This document shows, one piece after another, positions 1 through 9,086 of a stretch of DNA of 64,000 bases. Source of the stretch: Thalassospira sp. TSL5-1 (GTDB lineage Bacteria; Pseudomonadota; Alphaproteobacteria; Rhodospirillales; Thalassospiraceae); contig NZ_KV880638.1 of the NCBI RefSeq assembly GCF_001907695.1, positions 186,882 through 250,881 on the forward strand, in the 5' to 3' direction. Made by a program: the position numbers and the translations under genes. Every line of letters starts with the position of its first letter. Position 1 is the stretch's first letter. Under the pieces are notes generated by a model that did no database searches, had not been told where the DNA came from, and was given only the letters and a program-made list of their open reading frames with translations.

Positions 1-111
1 TGACTTTTCTTTAGATATTTTTGATTGATCAAAAACCGAGAAATTTTAGTGCTGTTTATGCGATAAAAGGCCGATTAACATCCAGTTTTGGGCATTTCAA
101 CGCAGATTGAT
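1..111. other. Window edge, no gene seen
   Basis: Short AT-rich stretch at the left edge. It holds no convincing reading frame or hairpin. It lies downstream of the minus-strand alkyltransferase gene, so it is probably intergenic. Confidence 0.5.
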
Positions 112-609
112 TTATAGATTAAAGGTATCCTGCCTTTGGTCTTTTACCGGGTGGTAAAGATCAATTCCTTCGAGCTTTAGCAGCATTTCCTTGGTTTCCA
201 GCCCGCCATCGCCGGAATATCCGCCAGGTTTGCCGCCGGTTGCCAGCACACGATGGCAGGGGATCAGGATGGGAATCGGGTTTTTGCCGCATGCCATACC
301 AACGGCCCGAAATCCCTTGGGGGACCCGGCAGCACGGGCCAGTTCCTGATATGTCGCTGTTTGTCCCAGCGGAATGTCGCGGATTGCGGCCCATACGGCA
401 GCCTGAAATGCGGTACCGCCCGGCGCGAGGGGCAGGTCAAACCGGTGCAGTTTTTTGGCAAAATAGGCGTTGATCTGCGCCTTGGCCTCGTCTAGCACGG
501 GGCTGGTTTCCATTTCTTCGACAAAACCCCAGTCCAGCGAGACAATCTGGTCGTCAAATTCAAAAATGGTCAGCGCACCAACTGGGCTGTTGATTGAAAT
601 TTGGGGCAT
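112..609 (-). CDS. ogt: Methylated-DNA--protein-cysteine S-methyltransferase
   Basis: Repairs O6-alkylguanine in DNA by a suicide transfer of the alkyl group to its own cysteine. The active-site motif PCHRV is at residues 117-121, with Cys118 as the acceptor, and the preceding GxACGKNP segment and following GGYSG loop are typical of the Ogt/MGMT catalytic domain. At 165 residues it has the usual single-domain bacterial length. The frame stays open upstream to 684, but the ATG at 609 starts a protein that begins directly with the family's N-terminal fold, so I chose that. It lies 90 bp downstream of the oxidoreductase gene on the same strand. Whether Ogt or the Ada C-terminal type fits better is not certain. 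Confidence 0.9.
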   Translation of the reverse strand: MPQISINSPVGALTIFEFDDQIVSLDWGFVEEMETSPVLDEAKAQINAYFAKKLHRFDLPLAPGGTAFQAAVWAAIRDIPLGQTATYQELARAAGSPKGFRAVGMACGKNPIPILIPCHRVLATGGKPGGYSGDGGLETKEMLLKLEGIDLYHPVKDQRQDTFNL

Positions 610-699
610 GGTGCTCTTCCAATATGGCAAAGGGGACAAAGGCATTGTTGTCCCGTTATGCGGCGTTTTTCCCCACGACTGCAAGTCTTTTGCGATAGC

Positions 700-1371
700 T
701 CACGGCAGCTTGACGCCCCCTGGATGGAGTGTATCGCGATCGGTCTTGTCCAATACGGTTTTTAGTTCTGGCAGGGTCATTGGCACGCAATAAGCCGGTG
801 TACCGCGTTCAAATCGCCAGCTTTCCTCAAGACTGCCGGTATCAAGCGCATCAAAGCCAAATTCTTCTGTCAGTTGAATGGCGATGTCGCGGGCAAGGGG
901 ATCATTTGCCGCAATTGGAAGGGCCCGGCGGCCTGGTGTGCGGGCCGGTTTGCCATCCATTTCAAAGTCGGACATTTTAATGGCGTTAAACGCCTTGGCG
1001 ATGCGCACAGTGTTGCCAGCTGTGCTGAGATGGGCGGCAAGAAGGCCCGTGGTAGTTGCCTGTTTTTGGTCAAGTGCTTCAATTCTGCCATCGCGTTCCG
1101 GGGCGTAATTACCGGTATCTATCACAACTTTGTTCGCCAGCGCGCGTGCCGGGAGAGACGGGTAGGCATGATAGGGAATGGCAATGACCACGACATCGCC
1201 AAATTCAATGGCATCCTCGCGCGTGCCAGGGGTGCAACCAAGCTCTGCTGCCAGGTTTGAAAGCGTATTAACAGAGCGCGAATTGCAGATCATGACCTGA
1301 TGGCCCGATTTTATCGCGTGCTTTGCCACGGCACGGCCGACATAGCCCGCACCAATGATCCCGATTTTCAT
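700..1371 (-). CDS. NADP-dependent oxidoreductase, F420-reductase-like
   Basis: Rossmann-fold protein of the NADPH-dependent F420 reductase/NpdG-like family. The N-terminus reads MKIGIIGAGYVG, the GxGxxG dinucleotide-binding loop, followed by CNSR, which suits binding of the NADP 2'-phosphate. The start at 1371 places this loop at the very N-terminus; five extra codons are possible from 1386. About 223 residues, normal for the family. It is transcribed divergently from the LysR gene at 1491, so that regulator probably controls it. The substrate cannot be named: many such proteins in bacteria lacking F420 act on unknown substrates. Confidence 0.75.
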   Translation of the reverse strand: MKIGIIGAGYVGRAVAKHAIKSGHQVMICNSRSVNTLSNLAAELGCTPGTREDAIEFGDVVVIAIPYHAYPSLPARALANKVVIDTGNYAPERDGRIEALDQKQATTTGLLAAHLSTAGNTVRIAKAFNAIKMSDFEMDGKPARTPGRRALPIAANDPLARDIAIQLTEEFGFDALDTGSLEESWRFERGTPAYCVPMTLPELKTVLDKTDRDTLHPGGVKLP

Positions 1372-1412
1372 TTTTTGCTCCGCCAAATGGGTTGGTCCTG
1401 TGGCAGAATTTT

Positions 1413-1457
1413 AATTCAACCTGAATTGGCGAAAAATGGTTAGTATGAAGGTATACT
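1413..1457. promoter_or_regulatory. Divergent promoter region with two palindromes
   Basis: Between the oxidoreductase and LysR genes lie AATTCA-ACC-TGAATT (1413-1427) and AGTAT-GAAGGT-ATACT (1442-1457). Interrupted dyads of this size are common LysR-type operators, so these are candidate sites for the adjacent regulator. The functional assignment is inference. Confidence 0.45.
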
Positions 1458-1490
1458 CAACACTGTTGGTAGGGAATAGGCAGGGAAAAG

Positions 1491-2435
1491 ATGGATCGTT
1501 TAACCAGCATGGCGGTTTTTGTCCGCGTTGTTGAGCTTGGATCTTTTGCCGCTGCGGCAAAGGATTTGGGCCTTTCGCCGCAAATGGTGGCCAAGCATGT
1601 TGTCCATCTTGAAAATCGGGTCGGGGCAACACTGCTGCATCGGACCACGCGGCGTCAAAGCCTGACGGACCTGGGCCGTGCCTATTTTGACCAATGTAAA
1701 CGGGTTATTGCCGAAGCCGACATGGCCGATGCCCTGGCCGATGAGGTTCGTACCCAGCCAAGTGGCCGTTTGCGTGTGGCAGCACCCGTGACGTTTGGGA
1801 CAAGCCAATTAGCCCCGTTTATCGCGGATTATTTGCGCGATTTTCCCAATATGCAGATCGACTTGATCTTAAATGATCGAATTGTTGATCCGCTTGAGGA
1901 AGGGGTGGATGTGGTGATCAGGATCGGGGCGCTTGAAGATAGCCGTTTGATTGGCAAGCCATTAGCACCCTATCGGCTTATCGCCTGCGCCGCGCCGGAT
2001 TATCTGGCACGGCACGGAACACCAAAAGTTCCGCAGGATCTGATTGCGCATAATTGTTTGGGATTTGCCTATTGGTCGCCATCCCTGTGTTGCCAATGGA
2101 CATTTTCCAATGATGACCGCTTTGAAACGGTGAATGTCACCGGTACGTTTCGCAGCAATAATTGGGCGGCATTATTGTCGGCCGCGATTGCCGGGGCAGG
2201 GATAACTCTGGGCCCGGAAATCGCCCTGCATGAAGCCCTGGCATCTGGCCGTTTAGTGCAGGTATTGGCCGATTATCAGGGGCCGCACCGCCCCTTATAT
2301 GTGCTTTATCCTGCCAATCGGCGGCCAACAGCCAAAATGCGCCACTTCATCACGGCAATGAAAGACGCATTTGGCCCAAATCCCGCGTGGGATGCCCTGC
2401 TTGATGTGCAGGTGCCTGATGATGCGCTGGCGTGA
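1491..2435 (+). CDS. LysR family transcriptional regulator
   Basis: 314-residue LysR-type regulator. The N-terminus MDRLTSMAVFVRVVELGSF opens the winged helix-turn-helix (residues 1-60), which continues with AKDLGLSPQMVAKHVVHLE and the wing TRRQSLTDLG. Residues about 90-295 form the periplasmic-binding-protein-like effector domain, in the subgroup whose members often repress or activate a divergent oxidoreductase. The gene is divergent from the F420-reductase-like gene, its likely target. Its TGA stop abuts the stop codon of the convergent YyaL gene with no base between them. The effector is unknown. Confidence 0.92.
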   Translation: MDRLTSMAVFVRVVELGSFAAAAKDLGLSPQMVAKHVVHLENRVGATLLHRTTRRQSLTDLGRAYFDQCKRVIAEADMADALADEVRTQPSGRLRVAAPVTFGTSQLAPFIADYLRDFPNMQIDLILNDRIVDPLEEGVDVVIRIGALEDSRLIGKPLAPYRLIACAAPDYLARHGTPKVPQDLIAHNCLGFAYWSPSLCCQWTFSNDDRFETVNVTGTFRSNNWAALLSAAIAGAGITLGPEIALHEALASGRLVQVLADYQGPHRPLYVLYPANRRPTAKMRHFITAMKDAFGPNPAWDALLDVQVPDDALA

Positions 2436-4478
2436 TCAGGCTGGTTTTTCATCAAGACCGGAAAGCAATTTCACCAGGTCTTCGGATGATGTGACGGGGG
2501 CAGAGCAAACCGGCCCCTGACAGACATAAGCCGTGGCTTTGTCATCGATACGGGTTTTGCCAAAGGCAGGATGGCTTTCGGGCAGGGTGTTGTCGCCTGG
2601 CAGGATTGTCATTGCCCGGTTGGGCAGATAGGCGGCAAACACGGCCCTGCGCATGTCATATAAATCGGCACTACCCATAGGGGCCAATATCACGATCTGG
2701 AGCGGATTTTGCAGCATTTCCGCACCCAGCAGCAGGCTTGGCATGGCCGGAAACTGGTCACGCAGGCGCCCGGCAAAGCAGGCAATGGTGGTTTCGGCCC
2801 GGGTTTGATAGTGCGCGTTGCCGGTCAGACTATAAAGCTTGGCCAGGTTTTGCACCATAATGCCGTTGCCCGATGGTACCGCCCCATCGGTAATGGGTTT
2901 GCTGCGCACGACAAGGTCGCTGCTATCGATTGCGGATTGGAAATATCCGCCCAGGCGCGGGTCGGAAAACTGTGTTTCAACCTGTTCGGCCCAGTTTTCA
3001 GCATCGCGCAGATACGGCATTGAACCGGAAATTTCAAACAGTCGCAGGGCCGCGCGGATCATATGGGCGTAATCTTCCAGCATTCCGGCATGCTGGGAAC
3101 GACCGGCACGATAGCTGTGCAGTAATTTCTCGTCCTGGCCCAGATTGCGCTTGATGAAATTATAGGCCAGGCGGGCATAATCCAGCCATTCCGGGCGACG
3201 AAACACCATTGCCGCATCGCACAGGGCGGCGATTGTCATGGCGTTCCAGTCGGTCAGGACCTTGTCATCCCAGCCCGGGCGGACCCGTTTATCCCGTTTT
3301 GCCAGCAAAATTTGCCGCATATCGGCAAGAGCGGCCTCTGTTTCATCATCGGCCAGGGATAAACCGGACTGCGTGCGGTTCGGGATATTGTGGCCTTCCC
3401 AGTTGCCTGCCGCCGATATGTCGTAATATCGGGCAAACAGGGCGGCATCGCTGGTCAGGTTTTTTTCGATTTCTGATTGGTCCCAAACGTAAAAACGGCC
3501 TTCTTCTCCCTCGCTATCGGCATCCAGGCTGGCGGCAAAGGCCCCGCCCGAAACCCGCATTTCGCGCAAAATCCAGTCAATCGTTTCCTCGACCCGCTGG
3601 CGATAAAGCGGGTTTTTGCTGACACGCCAGGCATCGGTCAAAAGGTCGATCAGCTGGGCGTTGTCATAAAGCATCTTTTCAAAATGCGGGACAAGCCACT
3701 GGTCATCGACACTATAGCGGGCAAAACCGCCGCCCAGATGGTCGTAAATGCCGCCTTGAGACATGCGATCAAGGGTCAGCTTTACAGTGTCTTCAAGGGC
3801 CTCGTCATGGGTGCGCATGGCACAACGCCATAAAAACGATAACAGGGCAGGCTGGGGAAATTTGGGTGCGCCCTGGGTGCCACCATTGGTCAAATCCATC
3901 ATTTGCAGGCAGCTTTTGCCAAATTCATCGATGGTTTCGGGCAGGGGAATATCGCCGCTTTTGGTATTGTTTAAGCGTAGCAGCGCATTGTTGATCTGCT
4001 TGACATTGTGGGCGACGTTTTCTGGCTCGTTGTTATAGATTTTGGCAATGGATTGCAAAACATCGCCAAAACCCGGCCGTCCATATTTGGCCTGTTTGGG
4101 GAAATAGGTCCCGCCCCAGAAAGGTTCGCCTTTGGGGGTTAAAAACATGGTCAGCGGCCAGCCCCCCTGTTGTCCCAGCAGGGCCAGGGCATTTTGATAC
4201 AGGGCATCCAGATCGGGGCGTTCTTCGCGGTCCAGTTTGATATTGATGAACAACTCGTTCATCAGACCGGCAATTTCGTTATCCTCGAAACTTTCATGGG
4301 CCATGACATGGCACCAGTGACAGGCGGCATAGCCGACCGAGAGTAAAATCGGCTTGTTTGCCTGCTGGGCAGCAGCAAGAACATCCGGGGACCAAGGCTG
4401 CCAGTGGACCGGGTTTGTCTGGTGCTGCAAGAGATAGGGGCTGGTTTCCTGCCCCAGATTGTTGCGTCCAAGATCCAT
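2436..4478 (-). CDS. Thioredoxin domain-containing protein, YyaL/DUF255 family
   Basis: About 680 residues. The N-terminal thioredoxin-like domain (DUF255) shows NxLxxETSPYLLQH, then the redox motif CHWCHVM with cysteines near residues 53 and 56. The rest resembles an (alpha/alpha)6 barrel of the N-acylglucosamine epimerase/glycosidase type, with GGIYDHLGGGFARYSVD and WLVPHFEKMLYDNAQL, which are family hallmarks. The family (spermatogenesis-associated protein 20, YyaL) has no settled biochemical role. I prefer the ATG at 4478 over a TTG at 4496. It is convergent with the LysR gene, stop codons abutting. Confidence 0.88.
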   Translation of the reverse strand: MDLGRNNLGQETSPYLLQHQTNPVHWQPWSPDVLAAAQQANKPILLSVGYAACHWCHVMAHESFEDNEIAGLMNELFINIKLDREERPDLDALYQNALALLGQQGGWPLTMFLTPKGEPFWGGTYFPKQAKYGRPGFGDVLQSIAKIYNNEPENVAHNVKQINNALLRLNNTKSGDIPLPETIDEFGKSCLQMMDLTNGGTQGAPKFPQPALLSFLWRCAMRTHDEALEDTVKLTLDRMSQGGIYDHLGGGFARYSVDDQWLVPHFEKMLYDNAQLIDLLTDAWRVSKNPLYRQRVEETIDWILREMRVSGGAFAASLDADSEGEEGRFYVWDQSEIEKNLTSDAALFARYYDISAAGNWEGHNIPNRTQSGLSLADDETEAALADMRQILLAKRDKRVRPGWDDKVLTDWNAMTIAALCDAAMVFRRPEWLDYARLAYNFIKRNLGQDEKLLHSYRAGRSQHAGMLEDYAHMIRAALRLFEISGSMPYLRDAENWAEQVETQFSDPRLGGYFQSAIDSSDLVVRSKPITDGAVPSGNGIMVQNLAKLYSLTGNAHYQTRAETTIACFAGRLRDQFPAMPSLLLGAEMLQNPLQIVILAPMGSADLYDMRRAVFAAYLPNRAMTILPGDNTLPESHPAFGKTRIDDKATAYVCQGPVCSAPVTSSEDLVKLLSGLDEKPA

Positions 4479-4770
4479 AAAAGCGTGCTGTCCCAAGCTG
4501 TTCTGATTGCGTTTCGCGTTCCTGTCGTCTTTGGCATTGATTGTGCCGTACGGGGACGAAAGGGGTAAATTCGCAAATTCTTATCTTCTCAAAATAGGGC
4601 GAAAACTATTGAAAAGAAAGAGAAATGCTTTGACCAATTGCCATAGCGCATAAATGGGACAAAGATGGCAGATCGGATAAAGCCGTTAGAATGCGGAAAA
4701 TGACGCGGCTTTCAGAATTTATACATTGCTCATGTTATAAAATAATAATGATCAGAGAGGAGGTCTGGCT

Positions 4771-5019
4771 ATGAAAATTTCTGTTGATGTCGATTGCACA
4801 CCCGAAGAGTTGCGCACATTTTTCGGATTACCGGATGTCCAGCCCATGCAGCAGGCTTTGATGAAGGATATTGAAGACCGCATGAAAGCCAATTTGCAGG
4901 CAATGGACCCGGAAACAATGTTGAAAACCTGGCTGCCGCAGGGCATGCAGAACTGGGAACAGATGCAAAAGGCATTTTGGAACCAGTTCAATAATGGCGC
5001 AACGATGAAAAAGGATTGA
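4771..5019 (+). CDS. DUF6489 family small protein
   Basis: An 82-residue protein beginning MKISVDVDCTPEELRTFFGL and ending in a charged, aromatic tail. It resembles the small alphaproteobacterial family DUF6489, of unknown function; the residue pattern (CTPEE, FFGLPDV, then a helix with Met/Gln/Trp) also recalls phasin-like helical proteins. A strong ribosome site, GAGGAGG, sits 8 bases before the ATG. It is followed immediately by the ferredoxin-like gene and probably forms an operon with it. No signal peptide or membrane segment is seen. Confidence 0.75.
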   Translation: MKISVDVDCTPEELRTFFGLPDVQPMQQALMKDIEDRMKANLQAMDPETMLKTWLPQGMQNWEQMQKAFWNQFNNGATMKKD

Positions 5020-5355
5020 TTGCGGGTGACAACGACAGAGCATTTTTACCAGTCGCACGTATTTGTGTGTCAAAACGAGCGACCGGAAGGGCACCCGCGG
5101 GGCTGCTGCCAGGCTGCCGGTGCCACGCGCTTGCGCAATTACATGAAGGTGCGGGTCAAGGAGCTTGGCCTTCCTGCAACGCGGATCAATACGGCAGGAT
5201 GCCTTGATCGCTGCGAATTGGGGCCGGTAATGGTGATTTACCCGCAGGGGACCTGGTATCGCTATGAGAGCCAGGATGATATTGAAGAAATTCTTCAGAC
5301 TCATCTGATAGAAGGCAAAATTGTCGAAAGGCTGCAATTGCAGCCGGATCAATAA
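5020..5355 (+). CDS. (2Fe-2S) ferredoxin domain protein, thioredoxin-like
   Basis: 111-residue thioredoxin-fold [2Fe-2S] protein of the Clostridium pasteurianum-type/NuoE-like ferredoxin group. Cysteines lie in VFVCQNE, RGCCQA and AGCLDRCELGP, the last followed by the typical VMVIYPQGTWY strand. It would act in electron transfer, partner unknown. Translation starts at TTG 5020 directly after the preceding stop, or at GTG 5026; AAGGA upstream serves either. It closes the two-gene unit with the DUF6489 gene and ends before an intrinsic terminator. Confidence 0.85.
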   Translation: MRVTTTEHFYQSHVFVCQNERPEGHPRGCCQAAGATRLRNYMKVRVKELGLPATRINTAGCLDRCELGPVMVIYPQGTWYRYESQDDIEEILQTHLIEGKIVERLQLQPDQ

Positions 5356-5393
5356 AACGGCTGCTGGTGCAGCCCGGTCAGTAAAACAGTTCC

Positions 5394-5417
5394 GGCCGCC
5401 CATTGGCGGCCCTTTTT
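5394..5417 (+). terminator. Intrinsic terminator after ferredoxin gene
   Basis: Perfect 7-bp stem GGCCGCC/GGCGGCC with a CATT loop, followed by CTTTTT. It separates the ferredoxin gene from mnmE. Confidence 0.85.
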
Positions 5418-5445
5418 ACACTGCCAGAAGAACGGATTTAAGGTT

Positions 5446-6834
5446 TTGTACGGCCATTCTGATACCATCTTTGCCCTCTCAAGCGGTGCCGGTCGCGCGG
5501 GTGTTGCGGTTATTCGCCTCTCGGGCCCGCGTTCGTTGCCGGTTTTATGTGCGCTTCTGGGCCGCGAAAACCCGCCCAAGCCGCGTGTTGCCGTGTATGC
5601 CCCTATTGCCGATCCGCAAAATGGCGAACGGCTGGATGATGCCATTGCCCTTTATTTTCAGGCACCGGCAAGCTTTACCGGCGAAGATGTGGTTGAACTC
5701 CATGTGCATGGTGGCCGGGCGGTGATTGAAGGGGTGCTGGAATGCCTGGGGCGTCAATCCGGCCTGCGCCTGGCGGAACCGGGGGAATATAGCCGGCGTG
5801 CCTTTCAGAACGGCAAAATGGATTTGACCGAGGCCGAAGGCATTGCCGATTTGATTGATGCCGAAACCGCCGCCCAGCGCCGCCAGGCCGTGCGCCAGAT
5901 GGCCGGGGAACTGGGCCGGTTATATGAGGATTGGCGATTACGGCTGATGCGCGCCCTGGCCCATATTGAAGCCGATATTGATTTCCCCGACGAAGACTTG
6001 CCCGATGGTATTGTTGCCGTCTTGCGCGATGATTTGCAGCGTATTGGGAGTGAGATTGGCGGGCATCTGGCCGATAACCGGCGTGGTGAACGCCTGCGTG
6101 AAGGGTTTCAGATTGTTATTCTCGGTGCGCCAAATGCCGGTAAATCCAGCCTGTTGAATCGTTTGGCGCGGCGGGATGCAGCGATTGTTTCCGATATTGC
6201 CGGGACAACGCGCGACACGATTGAAATCCACCTCGATCTGGGCGGCTTTCCGGTAACAATGGTGGATACGGCAGGCCTTCGCGAATCAGGGGATGCCATT
6301 GAGACCGAGGGCGTGCGCCGGGCTGCTGCGCGGGCAGAGAATGCCGACCTTAAACTGGTGGTGATTGACCGCACCGATTGGCCCCAAATTGACGGCGAAG
6401 CAAAACGCCTGATCGACCAAAAGACCCTGATTTTGGTGAACAAGGCTGATCTGGGGGGAAATGATGTTTTGTCGCATGCTGGCGAGACATCAACCTGGTC
6501 TGGTCAGGACGGGCAGGGGAATGCGGTGGAGCTACCAGTTTTGGCCATATCGGCTATGACGGGGGCCGGGATGGAAAGCCTCTTGCAACTGCTCGAAACT
6601 CGCGTAAAAGAGGGGCTCGATTTTGCCGGGCCGGTTCCGTTAACACGGATGCGCCATCGCCGTGCACTTGAGGATGCCCTGGGGCATTTGCAGCGCGGTT
6701 TGGCGACAGACATTGCAGAGCTGGCTGCTGAAGACATTCGATTGGCGGTTCGGGAAATCGGCAAGATTACCGGTCGCGTTGATGTTGAAGATTTGCTCGA
6801 CATCATTTTTGGCGATTTCTGTATTGGAAAATAG
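5446..6834 (+). CDS. mnmE: tRNA uridine-5-carboxymethylaminomethyl synthesis GTPase MnmE
   Basis: With MnmG it installs the carboxymethylaminomethyl group on U34 of certain tRNAs. The N-terminal formyl-tetrahydrofolate-binding domain (SGAGRAGVAVIRLSG) leads into a helical domain and an inserted G domain: P-loop GAPNAGKS at residues 227-234, AGTTRD, DTAG and NKAD. The C-terminal CIGK with its catalytic Cys459 is intact. 462 residues, the family norm. The start is TTG at 5446; no in-frame ATG or GTG lies nearby and AAGG lies just upstream. It stands alone after a terminator and is followed by a parS site and mnmG. Confidence 0.97.
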   Translation: MYGHSDTIFALSSGAGRAGVAVIRLSGPRSLPVLCALLGRENPPKPRVAVYAPIADPQNGERLDDAIALYFQAPASFTGEDVVELHVHGGRAVIEGVLECLGRQSGLRLAEPGEYSRRAFQNGKMDLTEAEGIADLIDAETAAQRRQAVRQMAGELGRLYEDWRLRLMRALAHIEADIDFPDEDLPDGIVAVLRDDLQRIGSEIGGHLADNRRGERLREGFQIVILGAPNAGKSSLLNRLARRDAAIVSDIAGTTRDTIEIHLDLGGFPVTMVDTAGLRESGDAIETEGVRRAAARAENADLKLVVIDRTDWPQIDGEAKRLIDQKTLILVNKADLGGNDVLSHAGETSTWSGQDGQGNAVELPVLAISAMTGAGMESLLQLLETRVKEGLDFAGPVPLTRMRHRRALEDALGHLQRGLATDIAELAAEDIRLAVREIGKITGRVDVEDLLDIIFGDFCIGK

Positions 6835-6847
6835 GCTCAATTAAATG

Positions 6848-6863
6848 TGTTTCACGTGAAACA
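6848..6863. promoter_or_regulatory. parS: parS site 1, downstream of mnmE
   Basis: Perfect 16-bp palindrome TGTTTCACGTGAAACA, identical to the widely conserved bacterial parS consensus bound by ParB. It lies in the mnmE-mnmG intergenic region about 3.7 kb before parB. Binding is inferred from sequence identity. Confidence 0.93.
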
Positions 6864-6978
6864 TTTCGCCTTCCGATAACAGATTTATACCTGACTAAAC
6901 GAAACATATATGCGGTCTCTGGATGATTGTTGCCGGGGATTTGCACGTTTGAACGCCCGTTAGGGGCATGAGGAACTG

Positions 6979-8865
6979 ATGTCACAGAACCGTTTTGATG
7001 TGATTGTTGTCGGTGGTGGACATGCCGGCAGCGAGGCTGCTGCTGCGGCGGCCCGCATGGGTGCGCAAACCGCCCTGATTACCCACCGTGCCGACCGGAT
7101 TGGCGAAATGTCCTGTAACCCGGCCATTGGTGGTTTGGGTAAGGGGCATATGGTGCGCGAGGTTGATGCACTGGACGGTGTGATGGGCCGGGCGATTGAC
7201 CGTGCCGGTATTCAGTTTCGCATGCTCAATCGCTCCAAGGGACCGGCTGTGCGTGGGCCACGCGCCCAGGCGGACCGCAAGCTGTATCGTCAGGCGGTGC
7301 AGGATATCCTGGCAGAACAGGAAAATCTGTCGATTATTGAAGCGGCCGTCGAAGACCTGATCATTGATGAAAACAATCGTGTTGGCGGTATCATCACCGG
7401 CGAGGGGATTCGTTATACCGCTGGTGCCGTGGTATTGACCACCGGGACGTTTTTACGTGGTGTTATTCACATTGGCGAAGAAACAATGGCCGCAGGCCGG
7501 ATGGGCGATGCCCCATCGATGGGCCTGTCGGAAACATTGGGGAAATATGAGTTTTCCCTGGGAAGGTTAAAAACCGGAACGCCCGCCCGGTTGGATGGCC
7601 GCACGATTGAATGGCATCGCCTGGTCGAGCAGCCGGGCGATAATCCGCCAGATCCGTTTTCGTTCCTGAATGATAAAATTACCGTTCCGCAGATCTCGTG
7701 CTATATGACGCACACGACGGAGGAAACGCATAAAATCATTCGCGATAACCTGCATCGTGCGCCTATGTATAGCGGCCAGATCAGCAGCAGCGGCCCGCGT
7801 TATTGCCCCTCGATCGAGGATAAGGTGGTCCGGTTTGCCGATAAATCCGAGCATCAGATTTTCCTGGAGCCGGAAGGGCTGGATGATCATACCGTTTATC
7901 CGAACGGGATTTCGACATCCTTGCCCAAGGATGTGCAGTTGGCCTTGCTGGCAACCATTCCCGGATTGGAACGGGTGGAAATCTTCCGTCCCGGTTATGC
8001 GGTTGAATATGATTTTGTTGATCCGCGAGAGCTGCGCCATACGTTGGAAACCAAAAAAGTTGCAGGTCTGTTTTTTGCCGGGCAGATCAACGGCACCACT
8101 GGCTATGAAGAAGCCGCCGGGCAGGGGCTGATTGCCGGGGTCAATGCCGCCCTGGTGGTGGATGGTGGCGAGCGCCAGTTTGTGCTGGACCGTGCCGATG
8201 CCTATATCGGTGTGATGATTGATGACCTGGTAACGCAGGGAACGCGCGAACCTTATCGTATGTTTACCTCGCGGGCTGAATATCGGTTGATGCTGCGGGC
8301 GGATAATGCTGACCAGCGTTTGACGGATCGGGGCCTGGCGGTTGGATGTGTGGGGTCACATCGTCGGGATATGTGGGGCGCGAAACGTGATGCGTTGCAG
8401 GCGGCAAAATCGCGCATTGGTGATCTTGCCGAAACGCCCAATCAGCTCATCAAACATGGTATTCGCGTCAACCAGGATGGGGTTCGGCGCAGTGCTTTTG
8501 ACTTGCTGGCCTATCCCGACATCTCGTTTGACCAACTGGTTCAGGTCTGGCCCGATCTGGCCGATGTTGCACCTGCCATTCGCGATCAGCTTGCCATTGA
8601 TGCGCAATATAAGGGGTATCTGGACCGTCAGGCCGCAGATGTTGCTGCCTTTCGTCGTGACGAGGAACTGCGTTTACCACGGAATCTTGATTATGATCAG
8701 GTTGGCGGGCTTTCAACGGAAATCCGTTTGAAGTTACAGCAGATCATGCCGGAAACAATTGGTGCGGCATCGCGTATTCCCGGTGTAACGCCCGCAGCAA
8801 TTACCGCCCTCTTGGGGCATATCCGGTCGCATAGGCATCAGGCAGTTAATCGTAAAACTGCGTAA
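6979..8865 (+). CDS. mnmG: tRNA uridine-5-carboxymethylaminomethyl synthesis enzyme MnmG
   Basis: FAD-dependent partner of MnmE in U34 modification of tRNA. The N-terminal FAD-binding loop [10 protein letters not shown] is at residues 12-21, followed by the family signatures [12 protein letters not shown] and [13 protein letters not shown]. The [11 protein letters not shown] and [17 protein letters not shown] motifs are present, and the C-terminal helical MnmE-binding domain ends near residue 628, the usual length. ATG at 6979 follows GAGGAACTG. The gene is isolated between parS site 1 and a terminator that itself contains parS site 2. Confidence 0.98.
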   Translation: MSQNRFDVIVVGGGHAGSEAAAAAARMGAQTALITHRADRIGEMSCNPAIGGLGKGHMVREVDALDGVMGRAIDRAGIQFRMLNRSKGPAVRGPRAQADRKLYRQAVQDILAEQENLSIIEAAVEDLIIDENNRVGGIITGEGIRYTAGAVVLTTGTFLRGVIHIGEETMAAGRMGDAPSMGLSETLGKYEFSLGRLKTGTPARLDGRTIEWHRLVEQPGDNPPDPFSFLNDKITVPQISCYMTHTTEETHKIIRDNLHRAPMYSGQISSSGPRYCPSIEDKVVRFADKSEHQIFLEPEGLDDHTVYPNGISTSLPKDVQLALLATIPGLERVEIFRPGYAVEYDFVDPRELRHTLETKKVAGLFFAGQINGTTGYEEAAGQGLIAGVNAALVVDGGERQFVLDRADAYIGVMIDDLVTQGTREPYRMFTSRAEYRLMLRADNADQRLTDRGLAVGCVGSHRRDMWGAKRDALQAAKSRIGDLAETPNQLIKHGIRVNQDGVRRSAFDLLAYPDISFDQLVQVWPDLADVAPAIRDQLAIDAQYKGYLDRQAADVAAFRRDEELRLPRNLDYDQVGGLSTEIRLKLQQIMPETIGAASRIPGVTPAAITALLGHIRSHRHQAVNRKTA

Positions 8866-8957
8866 AACTGGCTGCGTTTTGCAATGTTGCGCTCTGTTTA
8901 ATGGTGTGACGGTCGGAACTAACCCTGGTCATTAGACGATTTTCGGACGTTAAATAA

Positions 8958-8999
8958 AGGTCATCCGTGTTTCACGTGAAACATGGGTGGCCTTTTTTT
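8958..8999 (+). terminator. mnmG terminator built around a parS site
   Basis: The flanks AGGTCATCCG (8958-8967) and TGGGTGGCCT (8984-8993) pair with three G-U wobbles and extend the parS palindrome between them into an 18-bp stem. Seven Ts follow (8993-8999). This has the form of an intrinsic terminator whose upper stem and loop are parS. Confidence 0.8.
8968..8983. promoter_or_regulatory. parS: parS site 2, within the mnmG terminator
   Basis: Perfect TGTTTCACGTGAAACA. It forms the distal part of the terminator hairpin, and lies about 170 bp before parS site 3. Predicted ParB loading site. Confidence 0.93.
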
Positions 9000-9086
9000 G
9001 ATAAATTTTGCCCAATTCGCATAAAAAGCCGCCTTGTTATCAAAACAACGCTGGCGAAGGATGCGTTCCAGATTTATAAGAAAATC

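Noticed and set aside
8967-9086. N-terminal extension of rsmG from GTG 8967
   Set aside because: It would start inside the parS/terminator hairpin and gives 40 residues not expected in RsmG.
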